Assembly: GCA_018296165.2 (NCBI GenBank)
Contig: JACKQL020000230.1
Location: 1 to 37,872, forward strand
Length of the DNA stretch: 37,872 bases
Direction: 5' to 3'
Source: Termitomyces sp. T153
Lineage: Eukaryota > Basidiomycota > Agaricomycetes > Agaricales > Lyophyllaceae
Shown: positions 10,308-21,499 of the stretch, in pieces
Layout: each line of letters begins with the position of its first letter
Position numbering within the stretch: the first letter of the stretch is position 1
Program-made: the position numbers and the translations under genes
Notes under the pieces: generated by a model
Database searches by the model: none
Told to the model about the DNA's origin: nothing
What the model saw: only the letters and a program-made list of their open reading frames with translations

Positions 10308-10879
10308 CTGTGAATTCCACCATAAGCTGGTCCCCGAAATTGATTGACCAACAAAAAATCAAACACAGCAGTTTCTTCCAGACCTAGAGATAGCGGTCAC
10401 GGGTCAATCAAATATTCGAGGGACATATTGAAGTTTGAGCTCAAATCAAGTCACGTGTGGAAAGTGAAAGTCGATGTTGATTTGGATCATTTTGTCCAAG
10501 GAGTCCCCTCATACCTACGTATATATGCATTTCTGGACATGTCAACCCGTCCTCTTTAGACGGATGGGATTGTCAGTTTACATATACGCTTCAGCGAGAC
10601 TATCCTTCAACAATGCCCTTCATTCTCCTCATGGGCGCATTCAGTAGTCATTATTAATATTTTCTCATGCTTCGTGACCCACTTAAAGCATTTCTACCAT
10701 TTACTCGAAACCGCTGTCATGTGTGAAAGTATTACCTGAGGATATTTCATTTTCTATTTCCGGTTTTTTTATATGTTTACATAAAATCCATTATATGGGG
10801 TCTGAATATGCTTTTCGTAGGGGGGTCTGAGTACATATACGCTTTCTTTGTGCACCGCTCCGCATCATTCCCACCACAA
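10308..10879. other. Upstream region of the zinc-finger-like gene; no other gene seen
   Basis: No motif-bearing reading frame was found. A TATA-like stretch (ttttttatatg, about 10764-10775) lies roughly 110 bases before the chosen ATG of the next gene and may be part of its promoter. Confidence 0.3.
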
Positions 10880-13119
10880 ATGTCTTGTGCTGATCCAGAC
10901 ACGATCGCTCCTGCTCCGGTCGACGACACCAACAATGACGTACCGGCGCCGGCGGACAACCCCCTCAAACGCAAGACACCGCCCACCGACGACGACGACG
11001 CAGAGGCGGATCCCGAGGGGGACATGGACCCCGACGCGGACGCAGACGCGGAAGCCGAGGCCGAGGCCGAGCAACGGTCGTTCATGCCCGGGGGCGAGTA
11101 CGAGTCTGGGCGTGTGTCGTGCGATACCTGTGGCCTGTCTGTCTCGTTTCGGGACGAGGAGACGGGGGGGTTCTCGTCGAAGCAGTGGCAGGAACACAAG
11201 GAGAGTTGGTGGGTGGCGTTTTGTTTTTTGTTTTTGTTTTATATTAATGATGTACAGTGGCGCGGCGTCGGGCACGGCTGTGCCGCCGTCGCCGATGCTG
11301 AGCACACTCTCGCCGTCAGCGCCCCCGCCGGCCAAGCGGCGCAGGGCCAAGCGGACAGAGGAGGAACGCAAGGCGTATCTGGGCAGCGACCCGTACGTGG
11401 AGCGGTTTGAGGCGTACCGGGTGCTGTGCAAGTCGTGCGACAAGTGGATCTGGCTGCGCTTCGACTCGACGTACAACTCGATCCCCTGGGACGCCCATCG
11501 CAAGTCGTGTCTCGCCAAGAAAATGCACGTGCCTCCTATTATGCGCATTATTTATTTATTAATTCTCCACAGCAACAGCAAAAACGTCTACGCACTCGAG
11601 CAACGCAATGCGCTGTTTTCCAAGGACCCCGACGTGCGCAAGTTCGACGCCGAGCGCGTGCTGTGCAATCTCTGCGACAACTGGCTCCCGCTCGACCCCG
11701 ACAACCATCTCGTTGCCGTCCAGGCCTGGCTCCAGCACCGCGCAGCCTGCCAGCACGCCCGTCCCTCGCCCTCCGCGTCCCCCAAGCCCGAGCCCACGCC
11801 CCCGCCGTCCCAGCCCACGCCCCCGCCGTCCCAGCCCACCCCCCCGCCGTCCCAGCCCTTCCACGACCTCAACCCCGCCAACTACGCCCCCGCACACGAG
11901 TCTCGCAGGCGCAACGCCGAGCAGCGCGCCGCCACCCTCCGCGCAGACTCTCTCATCGCCCAGGTCGAGCCCAACCGCGTCTTCTGCAGCCTCTGCCAGA
12001 ATTGGGTCCAGCTCCGCCAGGACAGCAGCTACTGTGCCTCTCCCTGGCTTCAGCACCGTGGAAAATGTCTTGCGCGACAGTGAGTGCAGTGTTGCTTGTT
12101 CTTCATTGATTAATGACCTCTGCAGCCAACGACGCACAGCAAAGGCCGTAGAAGTGGCTGAAGCCAAGGCCAGGAAGCTCGGCCAGCTCGTGCACCCCCC
12201 CTCGTCGTCGTCGGCGCACCCGCACTCTCCACGCCGTGCGCTCCGCTCTCTGTCTGCCGATCTCGAGCTCGAGAGCGAGGACGAGCGCGTCGACATCCCA
12301 GAGGACGTGTACCGCCGCCAATGTGAGCGCGAGCGCGAACGCGAACGCGAACGCGAACACGAACGCGAACGCGAACGCGAACGCGAACGCGAACACGAAC
12401 GCGAACGCGAACGCGAACACGAACGCGAACGCGAACGCGAACGCGACAGAGCGAGTTTCCATGCGGCGTACAAGGCGGATGGGGAGCGCGATCCTGAGAT
12501 GGCAGAGTCGGGACCGTTGTCTGGTCATCGCGCTTCGGTGTCCTATCCGCACCGCGAGCGCGAGCGGGAGGCCCCGCATGTTTACTCACATGGGCATGGG
12601 CACTCCCACTCCCACTTGCACGGGGCGCACCCATACTCACACGCGCACGCGCACCCATACTCGCACGGGTACGCGTACCCATACTCGTACACGCACGCGC
12701 ACCCATACTCACACGCGCACGCGCACCCATACTCGTACACGCACGCGCACCCATACTCGTACACGCACGCGCACCCATACTCGTACACGCACGCGCACCC
12801 ATACTCACACGCGCACGCGCACCCATACTCGCACGGGTACGCGCACCCATACTCACACGCGCACGCGCACCCATACTCGACCTCGACACCCCCCCGGGCC
12901 GTTGCCATTTTGTCCTCAGCGCCATCACCTACCTCCGCAGCACGACGTACGAGCCTGCAGACGAGATGAGCGTCAGCGCGCTGGTTGCGTATCTGAACGC
13001 TGCGGTGCCGGTGGACAAGTATGAGGATTTTGATACGGGCGAGGTCGTTAGGGTGCTTGGGGGGCTCAGGGAGAGGGCGAGGGTTAGGTTGGAGGGGGAT
13101 TTGGTGTGGTTGGTTTAGA
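10880..13119 (+). CDS. Four-unit CCHC zinc-finger-like protein with Glu-Arg and His-Pro-Tyr-Ser repeats
   Basis: Exons: 10880-11208, 11258-11524, 11573-12079 and 12126 onward to a TAG at 13117. Introns of 49, 48 and 46 nt; the second starts with GC (GCACGT). After an acidic Asp/Glu/Ala N-terminus come four units of C-x2-C-x19-22-H-x3-C with a Trp just before the His: C81/C84/H106/C110, C167/C170/H190/C194, C230/C233/H254/C258 and C337/C340/H360/C364. Intron 1 splits the codon of C110, which supports that splice. A Pro-Ser linker separates units 3 and 4. Then follow about 40 residues of Glu-Arg dipeptides (435-474) and ten HPYSxxxA octapeptides (from 536). The reading frame changes between 12840 and 12920, then continues as ITYLRSTTYEPADEMS...KYEDFDTGEVVRVLGG to the stop. 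Fungal proteins with such units are of unknown role; metal and nucleic-acid binding is inferred. An alternative start lies at 10808, in frame. Confidence 0.75.
12325..12444 (+). repeat. GAGCGC/GAACGC hexamer repeat encoding (Glu-Arg)n
   Basis: Twenty hexamers in frame with the zinc-finger-like gene; three units are GAACAC (Glu-His). All are multiples of three codons' worth of frame, so copy-number change keeps the reading frame. Long highly charged helix predicted from composition. Confidence 0.9.
12628..12879 (+). repeat. 24-bp minisatellite encoding HPYSxxxA octapeptides
   Basis: Ten and a half tandem 24-bp units, in frame with the gene, encode [HY]PYS[HY][AGT][HY]A. Three variants alternate: HPYSHAHA, HPYSYTHA and HPYSHGYA. 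The frame changes just after the last unit, so repeat slippage here is one possible reason. Confidence 0.9.
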
Positions 13120-13843
13120 GGCGTTGGGTTTTCTTGGACTTCTTTTGGGTGGACGTTTTGTGCGCGCGTTAGGTGTATTGTAGTCTCTCTCTCTCTCTCT
13201 CCCCTGCTCTACTCATCGATTTGTGTCCTGTCGAGTAATGTTTTGCCCTTGCTAACGACCCCAACTCTTGTACGATGTATGTATCATGTATGTATGTATG
13301 TATGTCTGTATCATATCTGAACCGCCTTGCTTTGCTTTGCCTTGTTTTTTCGTTCTTGTATGCTTCAGATATTGTTCTTCATTACATAGCATTACATCAC
13401 ATATGACATACCAGAATCGGAATCGGAATCGGGAATCCATTATTACTCCAACATACATGATCCCACCCCTGAATGTCAGTCAGTCAATGTTTCTCAGAAC
13501 TCGGAAGTGTAGGAGAAAAATTACTTCCGCCGTTCCGTGTGCGTGTTTTGCGTCCGTCTTGGCGAACGTGCGTCGGGTTAAGGAATGGTCACCGGTACCG
13601 GCAACTAGTGATAGGAAGGCTGGCCATTAATAAATCGAGTGCGAGTTTTGATTACTAAAAACTACAATAGGCTTCCAAGCTACGAAGTGAAGCCTCCCCC
13701 CGCCGCGGCCGCCGCTGCCAAAACTTTTTTTAAACCTTACTTATTTACTGGCGGCTTGGTTCGAAACAGACAAACAAACACTGACAGATTTCTAAATTTG
13801 AACTTGAAGGAGAGAGCGACTGAGTACCGAAGATGAGGATTAT

Positions 13844-13867
13844 GATTACGATTACGATTACGATTAC
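13844..13867. repeat. (GATTAC)4 microsatellite
   Basis: Four perfect hexamers in intergenic sequence. Confidence 0.9.
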
Positions 13868-14405
13868 TTACTTGGCTCTATCACGCGATCCTTGTTGAAA
13901 CAACTGTGACTATGAGTGGCTTGATCGTGATCATGATGCGATATAACGATAAACGCATGTCTTTGTTTTTGTCTTCCATCCTTCCTTCTTCTGTTCCATT
14001 TTCTTCGCTCCGAGCGCTCGTACATACATATCCGTGCCCCCGACCATATCCGCACCGACGTACCGAGACATCCATGCTATCTATCTATCTTATACATAGT
14101 AACATCATGATAAATCGCACCTATCCCGAATCCGCGACAGCGCGCATAGAAGGGGTTGGACTGCACTCCTGATAGTAAGTAGGGTATCATATCATTATCG
14201 CATTACAGTTCATGAATGAAATCAGTATACCTAGGTCCGAATCATTCTCGTCAGGGATGCACTACCGTGGCACGTGTGCCGTTCTGTGCTTGTGCTTGTG
14301 CTGTGCTGTGGATTATATGTAGTATGGATACAAGTATGGTAGGTCACTCCATATAATTAACACAACTCGTAATGTTAGTGGTTTTTAATGTATCATCATC
14401 CATGG

Positions 14406-14435
14406 TTTGATTTGATTTGATTTGATTTGATTTGA
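14406..14435. repeat. (TTTGA)6 microsatellite
   Basis: Six perfect pentamers in intergenic sequence. Confidence 0.9.
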
Positions 14436-15057
14436 ATCCGTCAGTCGCGGTGGAGTGGAGAGGGAATGACAAATGGGCCCGGCGTTGCTTCTTTTCTTTT
14501 CATCGATCAACGTGACCCCCGACTCGGAATTGGAATCGGTAGATGAGGTGTTTGGTGGTAATATGCATGCATGCGTGCAAGTCTTCACCCTCCCCCCGAA
14601 AGAAAAAAACGAAAACGAAATGTAATTACATACATACATAATACTGATGCGAAATTGAATTATTTGGTTTTATTTGTCTTAAAGAAAACAACTACAACTC
14701 AACAAGTTCGAGGGCTCGAGATTCACTCAAAATCACACAACTTTTGTATTGTAGTAAATATATTGATTTAGATTGATTTTAAGTACAAGTTCAAATGAAA
14801 ATTCAAACAAATAACAAGGTTCAATTATCAAAAAACAACCTCAATCGAAGCTCAGTTCACGTTATGGGCCTAAGTAATCCGCTCCTTGGGGATTCCGAGC
14901 CGCACGCCGAACATTGCTTGACCATCTCAGCACCCCCCCCCCCCTTTATACCACTCTACTCGCGCACGGACCATGGTGCCCCGTGTGGCCTTCTGTCATC
15001 ATTCCGGTTGTTCACTGCCCGACGCGGATGATTTTTCGAGGCTCTGCGTGCTTGGCA

Positions 15058-15502
15058 CCGACGCGGCCCCCATTCCCTCACCCGTTTTTCATCCTGGTTC
15101 TCCTCTTTTCCTCACTAACCTCCCTCTCTCCTATAGACTTAATTGTAGGTCATTCATATGTTAGTTTGAGGGAGGTAGGGGAGTTTGTCAAGCAGGAAGG
15201 GCGGGGGGCGACTAGTTTGGCATCAGTTAAGCAGTAACAGGCCCGAGATGGCACTGCCACCTATTAAGCGAGCCTGGGCTGTCAGTAATGATCAATTTCA
15301 ATCATTGATGTGTTGAGGCCTCACTGATTTTTTTCTTGCTCGTGCTGCTGGCTTCTGTTCATTGAGGTTTTTACTGGTATTTGAACTATGGTAAGTACTT
15401 CCATTGGCCTAAGGTTTTTGGCTCTTATTATGCTTACAGTTTTCAGCATGATTGGGTATATTTAGGGTAAGTACTCTTTTTCCATATTTTCAGCCTTTCC
15501 TT
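15058..15502 (+). repeat. Inverted repeat, right copy (about 445 bp)
   Basis: Inverted homologue of 9533-9928. It is about 49 bp longer because of an insertion that can fold (arms at 15118-15126 and 15168-15176). From about 15210 rightward nearly every CpG of the left copy appears as TpG or CpA, while CpG is kept before that point. The copy therefore straddles the border between the gene island and the silenced repeat block. It sits just upstream of a decayed spliced gene and may be its leader/promoter. Confidence 0.85.
15118..15176. other. Potential hairpin within the right inverted-repeat copy
   Basis: ACCTCCCTC (15118-15126) and GAGGGAGGT (15168-15176) are perfectly complementary, with a loop of 41 nt. 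Most of the loop and the right arm are missing from the left copy, so this is an insertion or duplication specific to the right copy. Confidence 0.6.
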
Positions 15503-15562
15503 TGGGGCTCCTGAGGCATCCAGTCCACCTTTTCACACCCCTGCCAACAAGCAGTGTTGTCC

Positions 15563-16138
15563 ATGCCCACCAACATTGTCTCTGAGGAAGATTGTGACTA
15601 TCTCAACAAGTTTTCCCAGTCTTTCCACTGCACCTCTTCTTCTCTCAACACATTCTCATCATAATCCTTCCTGCCCTCCCACAAAGATCATCCTCTCATT
15701 GCTGAGGGCAAGCTGGTCATGCCCAATGTGATGATGAGGGTCAACAGCCATGCCTCTCTCTTCAGTCAATTGTCTAATCAATGCAATGTCCTATCCCACT
15801 TTCCCAGGAGAGCTCCAGCAATGACAGAGAAGAACTCACCCAAAGCAATAGCAACAACTTGCTTCCTTGGCCCAAGCACCCAACCATCAAGAGTAAGCAA
15901 CTTGCTTCATTGTGCCTGACATCCTTGCTCATTCTTCTCCTCTAGCCCACTTGTGGTCATATGACAACATCAAGACTTACCCCACCATGTATATCCTTAA
16001 AAAGACAAAGGTCAAGAACTGCAAAGAGAAGCACATTGTGGATGGCCAAGAGGTAGAGGTTGTGGTTGAGGTTGACATCAAAGAGAAGCCAAAGTGCCTA
16101 TTCCTGTTTGCACCCTGGACACCAGCAGTATGTGCCTA
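15563..16138 (+). pseudogene. Decayed spliced gene of unknown family next to the inverted repeat
   Basis: A first part from ATG 15563 reads MPTNIVSEEDCDYLNKFSQS but has a TAA at 15659 and needs a frame change. A well-formed 53-nt intron lies at 15893-15945 (gtaagc, internal ctgac, ctctag). It joins ...LLPWPKHPTIK to HLWSYDNIKTYPTMYILKKT and VEVVVEVDIKEKPKCLFLFA, ending at TAA 16136-16138. The intron and the protein-like blocks argue for a former host-type gene or an element gene. I do not recognise it. No CpG is left in the stretch. Confidence 0.4.
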
Positions 16139-16971
16139 ATTCATTTCAGGGGGATCTTCTTGTCATCATCTCTGCACTTCATCACCACTGCATTGCACCA
16201 GCATCAGCATCAGCTCTACCCTCATACCACATCAACAAAATACCCCAATCTCATTGTTGAGACTGGTGTATCACCTCCTCCACACCAACTACTGACTGCC
16301 CTCAGTCAGCCACCCAGTTCAGGTGGGCCACCTAGGTTTTGATCTCTGGCTTTTCTCCTACAAAAATTGCTCTTCTTCAAAAGAAAAACATTTTTCTTCC
16401 TAGCCCAATCCCTTCTTCCTCTGATCACCACTTTCCATGTGCAAACCCTTGCCACATGACCTTGGCTGCAAAAGCATTTGATGCCCTCTTGCTACTATAA
16501 CACCTGAGAATAAGTGCCTTTAAGTTTCACTTATTTTTCTAAGTTACTTCTCCTAAGCATCAATTTTCAAGGCTATTATCCTGGACACTCAGTTCTTGAT
16601 CTGATGGCTCATGGAGCTTTATAGATCCAAATGAAATGTCATGTATAGCTTTCTCTGTAGGTCTTTGGATTTCTTCCTTCAGCTCTTTTAATTTTGTTGG
16701 AGTGATGTCTATCAAAGCTTTCAGGCTTTGTGATAGCTCCAAACAGTTCCAAGCTTTGTAAGGTACTACCTAAAAGGCCACCACCCTATTTCAGGGGACT
16801 TCCACTTCTGACCTCCACAACCTGTTCCAGCATCTCCACAGCTTGTTCAATGTCTCTGGGGCTTGTTCCAGAGCCATGGAGATCTCTGGAGAACTGCAGA
16901 GCTCTCCATTTTACCTCATCAATCATTGTCCTAGAGTTAGGACTAGCTCTGGCCATCTGTACTGCCACCCA
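16139..16971. other. CpG-free repeat sequence, no gene recognised
   Basis: Short open stretches on both strands without motifs. The right end probably belongs to the 5' part of the LTR of element A, but its start cannot be placed. Confidence 0.3.
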
Positions 16972-17139
16972 CTGATGCACCACACCAAGCAGCAGGAATT
17001 CTTAAACTTGTTCTCTTTGTATCCCCCTCTGCTAGGTGATTAGCTACTGATTGTATTGTTGTCTACTTGCTAATATACTTTGGATTCCCCTCTGCTAGCT
17101 GTGTGACTCAGATTCACTGCCCTGGAGGTTGCCCTTACA
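16972..17139 (+). mobile_element. 5' LTR of gypsy element A (3' part)
   Basis: Aligns with the LTRs of element B read on the minus strand: shared blocks ACTTGTTCTCTTTG, ACTTTGGATT.CCCTCTGC and AGCTGTGTGA, ending in GCCCTTACA. Directly after the end both elements carry GCAGAACAAGTCT and, about 20 nt on, TTGGTCTGG.AGCCCC, the leader/primer region. The 5' end of the LTR is unclear. Confidence 0.65.
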
Positions 17140-17244
17140 GCAGAACAAGTCTCCTAAAATTGGTCTGGAAGCCCCTCATAGCTGCAAGGAACCTCCAAGC
17201 TACTATCTGTCACTTCCCACCAGGATCAAGCCCCACAGAGTTCT

Positions 17245-18400
17245 ATGTCTCAGCTTGCCAACCCAGATACCTCCTCAGAGGCTCTGGCCCTGCAGGACAA
17301 AGCCTGAATCCACCTGCTACACCTAGAAAACCAGGTGCAATTGATGCAATCATCTCTCACTCACCACACAATCAAACTCTCCACCCTCCATCAAACCACA
17401 ACTCTTATCTCCCAATTGCTCCAGGTGCTGCTTAAATGCCTACCTCTTATCTCCACACCTCCCCCAGCTGTAGAACCAGATCCAACCACTTCTGCACCTG
17501 TCTCCACAGCTCTGGTGACTCTATGGACATGGATTCCATGCCCTGTGCTACCAGATGCATACAATGGTGTTTGTGCTGGCAAGGAATGTTTCCTCCAATC
17601 CTGCCTCACCTTCATTCACCTCAGTAGGGACACCTTTGACTCCAATGCACTGAAAATAGCCTCGGTACTGTTGTACATAAAGACCAGATGTGCCTCCACC
17701 TACATGTTATGAGTTTTCCATTGCCCTGAAGGTGTTGGAAGTTTCCTGGACTGGGCCACCTTTGAGAAGGACTTCTGTGTGGAGTGATTACTGCTACACC
17801 CTGCCAAAACTGCTGCCTTGACACTACATGACAGGGAGCAATATGGGCAAGGGAAGTGTATGCTGGACAAGTACATCAATTCCTTCTGGGCACTGGTTGA
17901 GCAAGCCACCTACCCTGATGGCCTTCAGCTATGCCTCACATTCCAGGATGGCCTGCACCCTGTGCTGGTAGAACACATTGACAAGCTTGTGGAAGGCCAC
18001 CCAGACAACAAAAGGATTGCTTCATGGTACAAGGTAGCCTGGAATCAGTGGCAACTCATGGAGAACTGGAGAGAGCTCCACTGCCCACATCCTATGCTGC
18101 ACCCAGCTCTGGTCACCAGCCTCTGCCACCCATACCTGCTCACCCAATGCCTGCCCCTACTCCTGCCATCCCCACAACATGCCCCCTGCTGCCAGGCATC
18201 CCCATGGATGTGGATGCAGCCAAACAGCTCTGCACCATGCCACTGCTGTGCTAGACATGCCAGAAGCCTGGGCACCTTGCACAACACTGCCCCTTGGGTC
18301 TGGAGGTAAGAGGAACTCCTCCTGCAACTGCTGGCTGCAAAGGATGCTGCTGGAGCTCCATCACTAGACAAGCTGACACCAGACTTGACTCTGGAGGCAA
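17245..18400 (+). pseudogene. Element A gag with CCHC knuckle
   Basis: One frame from ATG 17245 (MSQLANPDTSSEALALQDKA) continues to 18309 with TGA stops near 17302, 17710 and 17785. The capsid-like core has FLQSCLTFIHLSRDTFDSNA, EKDFCVE and YINSFWALVEQATYPDGLQL, matching Ty3/gypsy Gag. After a frame change near 18070 comes PMDVDAAKQ and the knuckle C-x2-C-x4-H-x4-C at 18249-18290 (second position of the spacer is a stop). Gag forms the particle and binds RNA. Multiple stops make it inactive. Confidence 0.8.
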
Positions 18401-18559
18401 TTAGTGCTTGTGCATCACCCCCAGAGCTGGAAGAGGGTTTTTAGTTGAGCAATGGATGAGGTATATGTCTCCATCACTGAGTGCTAACAGGTTCTTGTGT
18501 CTGTTGTTAGAAAATGAAATGGCCTTTTGTGATGCCCCTCATTCTAAGACAGAAGAACC

Positions 18560-20950
18560 TCAAAATTCCCCTCCAGACATACAAATACCAACTCTGGAGC
18601 CTCTGCCAAGCTCCCTGGCACCTGCTAGGGTCCACTGGTGCTGCCTTGCCTGGGCACACCAAATGTCCCAACAGTATATAATGGCTTCCAGCCCAGCTGC
18701 CAACTCCCTGAACCTTGACATGGAGATAGAGACTATGGACATCCAGCAAATCCATGAAGTCACTGCTATCTTAAAATGGCAGAGCAATGGGACTGTTCTT
18801 GGACTTAGAGTTTGTTGAGTGCCATGGCCTGACTATGCAGCCCCTCCTCAAGCCCATTCCAGTCTTTAACATTGACAGAACACCCAACAAAGTAGGTACC
18901 ATTAGCTCTGTAGTTGACCTTGTCCTCCATTATTGGAATCATGTGGAGTGTGCTGTTTTTTCCATTACCAGCTTGGGTAGACAGGACATGATCCTTGGTT
19001 TCACATGGCTCTGTGAGCACAACCCCAAAGTAGATTGAACCAAGGGCAAGGTCACAATGAGCAAGTACCCTTGGAAGTGCTCCATCTGTGCTGCCAAGGA
19101 CAGGGAAGAATGCTGGGCTCAAGTTCAAGAGCACATGGCCATCTGCACATGTTGCACTGGGCCTCTCCCCTTTGCCAACCTGGACCTCCTGGATCCCTCA
19201 CCTCTGGTGTTCCCTCATAGAGAGGCCCTCTACAAGGACAACTGGAGTAGTGGTGGAGCTCCAGAGGAAAAATGCAGGGAGGAGTTTGGTGGCATACACA
19301 AGCCAGAGCTTCCAGACAAAGCAGTAGAGGTGGGTGACCAGATCTACACCACCACTATTCATTTGCTGCCCTCCATTGCAGGCTAGCCAGACTACATCCC
19401 AGTGGCTGGCCTTGGTGTTTGCTGCTAATGCTGCACCTTGAGAGTTCTGGAGAGTTCTGGGATGTTGTACCCCCCTACTTCCATGCATTAGAGGATGTGT
19501 TCTCCAAAGCCTCATTTGACTCACTCCATGCCATTGAACTACTGCCTTATTCCACACTCTCCAGCTGTAAGGTCTACCCACTAGCATTCAGGGAGCAGGG
19601 CAAGCTTGATGCCTTCCTGCAAGAGAATCTGGACTCCAGTTGCATATGCCCTTCCAAGTCTCCAATGGCTTCTCCTGTCTTCTTCATTAAGGAGAAAGAT
19701 GGCTTGCTCCAACTGGTCCAGGATTATCAAGTTCTCAATGCCATCATGATGAAGAACTGCTGCACCTTCACCCTCATCTTCAAGCTCATCAACAACCTCC
19801 AGGGTGCACAATACTTCACTAAACTGGATGTCCAGTAGGGTTACAACAATGTGTGTATCTAGGAGGGAGACAAATGGAAGGCCACCTTCCAGACCAACCA
19901 GGAATTGTTTGAACTTCTCATTATGTTCTTTGGACTCACAAACAGCCCAGCCAACTTCCAGACAATGATGAACAACATCATTGCAGAGGGCATAGTGTGT
20001 GTTACCTTAACAACATTCTCATCTACACCAAAATGCTGGAAGAACACCATTGGATCACTTGCCTCATCTTGGAACATCTCCACCAGCACTAGCTCTATCT
20101 CAAACCAGAGAAGTATGGGTTTGAGCAGACCCAGATTGAGTATCTTGGCCTGATCATCTTGCATGAAGCTATAGAGATGGACTTTGTGAAGGTAGCAGGC
20201 ATGGCAGAGTGGATGGAGCCCAAGAACAAGAAGGAGGTGCAGATGTTCTTTAGTTTGGTGAACTTATATCAGAGACTCATCCAGGACTTCTCACATCATG
20301 CCCATCCACTACTTAACCTCACTGGGAAGTATGTTGCATGGACTTGGGGGCCTCCAGAGCAGACAGCCTTTGACACCCTCAAGTGTGCCATGACCTTGGA
20401 GCCCATCCTCCTCTTTCTGTATGATAACTTTTCTTTCCAGGTAAAAGCCAACAGCTCTGACTTTGCCACTGGGCCATTTTTTCACAGCAATCCACAGAGG
20501 ATGGAAAGTGGCATCCAGTGGCCTTTTACTCCAAGAGCCTAAATGCAAGCAGTAGAGCAGAACTACAAGATCCATGACAAGGAGATGCTGGCCATCATCT
20601 GGTCATTCAAGGAGTGGCAGCACTCCCTGGAAGGCACACAGCATAAGTTCAAGGTCTGGACAGATCATAAGAACCTTGAATACTTCTGGACAGCCAAGAA
20701 GCTCAACTGCCAATAGGCCCAATGGTCTCTTTACCTAGCCAATTTTGACTTCTTGTTGCACCACAAGCCCAGCCAGAGTATGGAGAAACCAGACACCCTG
20801 TCCCAGAGAGTGGACAATGGCACAAAGACAACAGCAACGTTGTGCTCCTCCACCCTGAACTGTTTGCAATCCAAGCCATGGAAGATCTAGCCATTGAAGG
20901 AGCAGAGGTAGACATCCTCCAGGACATCTGGCAGAGTAACTGAGATGGTA
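18560..20950 (+). pseudogene. Element A pol: protease, RT, RNase H; integrase missing
   Basis: The protease region (18780-19038) has GLFLDLEFVE and MILGFTWLCEHNPKVD but the DSG site is destroyed. RT (19419-20153) has YPLA..., MASPVFFIKEKDG, YFTKLDVQ*GYNN and FFGLTNSPANFQTMM; its catalytic YLDD-type box reads YLNN in a shifted frame. RNase H (20290-20850) has [33 protein letters not shown] and [11 protein letters not shown]. Homology to element B stops near 20947, so integrase and the 3' LTR are absent. Many stops are TGA/TAG at former Arg or Trp codons. Confidence 0.8.
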
Positions 20951-21037
20951 AGTGTCAGGTTCTGCTGACTACAGGGGCTCAGCTACACTGGGTAAGTCCT
21001 TACTAGGCAGATGCAATGCCCTGCACTTATAACCTAG

Positions 21038-21042
21038 CACTC
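21038..21042. repeat. Target-site duplication of element B, left
   Basis: CACTC, paired with CACTT at 27249-27253; one transition apart. Confidence 0.65.
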
Positions 21043-21483
21043 TGTAAGGGCAACCTCTGGAGGCTGTGGCTCAATCACACAGCTGGCAAAGGGAAATCCA
21101 AAGTCTATTCAGTACTGTACAGTGTCTACTAAGATAACTACTCACCTGGCAAAGGGAAATCCAAAGAGAACAAGTCTGGGGATTCCCTAGGCCAGGTGTG
21201 ACACTTCAGAGGCTTCAGAAGCATGAGAAACAACTGTACAGTATGACAGAGAAAAAAGACAAAAGTGATGTGTCAGCAATTGGTCAACAGTTATATAAGC
21301 TGGTGGCAGTGTCAAAGGGGCCACACTTGTCTGAATTATTGACAGAGAACTGGTGTGGCCTGAGAGCTGAAACTGGGACCAATAGATAGGAAAAAAGAAG
21401 GAGAATAAAGGAAAACTATAACAGAGCAAATCTGACAAGAACTGGAGAAGGAGTAGGGGAAACAAGTGAGACATCCCCTGACA
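21043..21483 (-). repeat. 3' LTR of element B (441 bp)
   Basis: Aligns with 26800-27248 nearly throughout. Contains TATATAA (about 21292-21298) as a TATA-like element. Differences are mostly transitions, some of them paired TG/CA products of one lost CpG. Confidence 0.9.
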
Positions 21484-21486
21484 TTA

Positions 21487-21496
21487 CCCCCCCTCT
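21487..21496 (-). promoter_or_regulatory. Polypurine tract of element B
   Basis: AGAGGGGGGG on the minus strand, three bases before the 3' LTR start; the expected plus-strand primer position. Confidence 0.7.
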
Positions 21497-21499
21497 AGG

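Larger units (their letters stand above)
13120..15057. other. Intergenic, rich in microsatellites; no gene seen
   Basis: CpG-normal sequence without a protein-like frame over about 90 codons. It holds simple repeats: (TC)n 13184-13201, GTAT runs 13275-13310, (GATTAC)4 13844-13867, (TTTGA)6 14406-14435 and a C-run near 14932-14944. No tRNA or other RNA gene was recognised. Confidence 0.5.

Noticed and set aside
12236..13024. Long open frames of Asn-Ala or Thr-His/Arg repeats (and antisense ones at 11559-12473 and 12110-12928)
   Set aside because: They are alternate-frame readings of the two GC-rich arrays in the zinc-finger-like gene; the frame chosen keeps the four Cys/His units and splice sites.
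13745..13775. tRNA-like ggttcgaaa word
   Set aside because: No matching acceptor stem, D-arm or anticodon arm around it.
9533..15502. Terminal inverted repeats of a DNA transposon carrying the zinc-finger gene
   Set aside because: No transposase, no target duplication seen at the outer ends and the repeats contain splice-like signals; kept only as an open finding.
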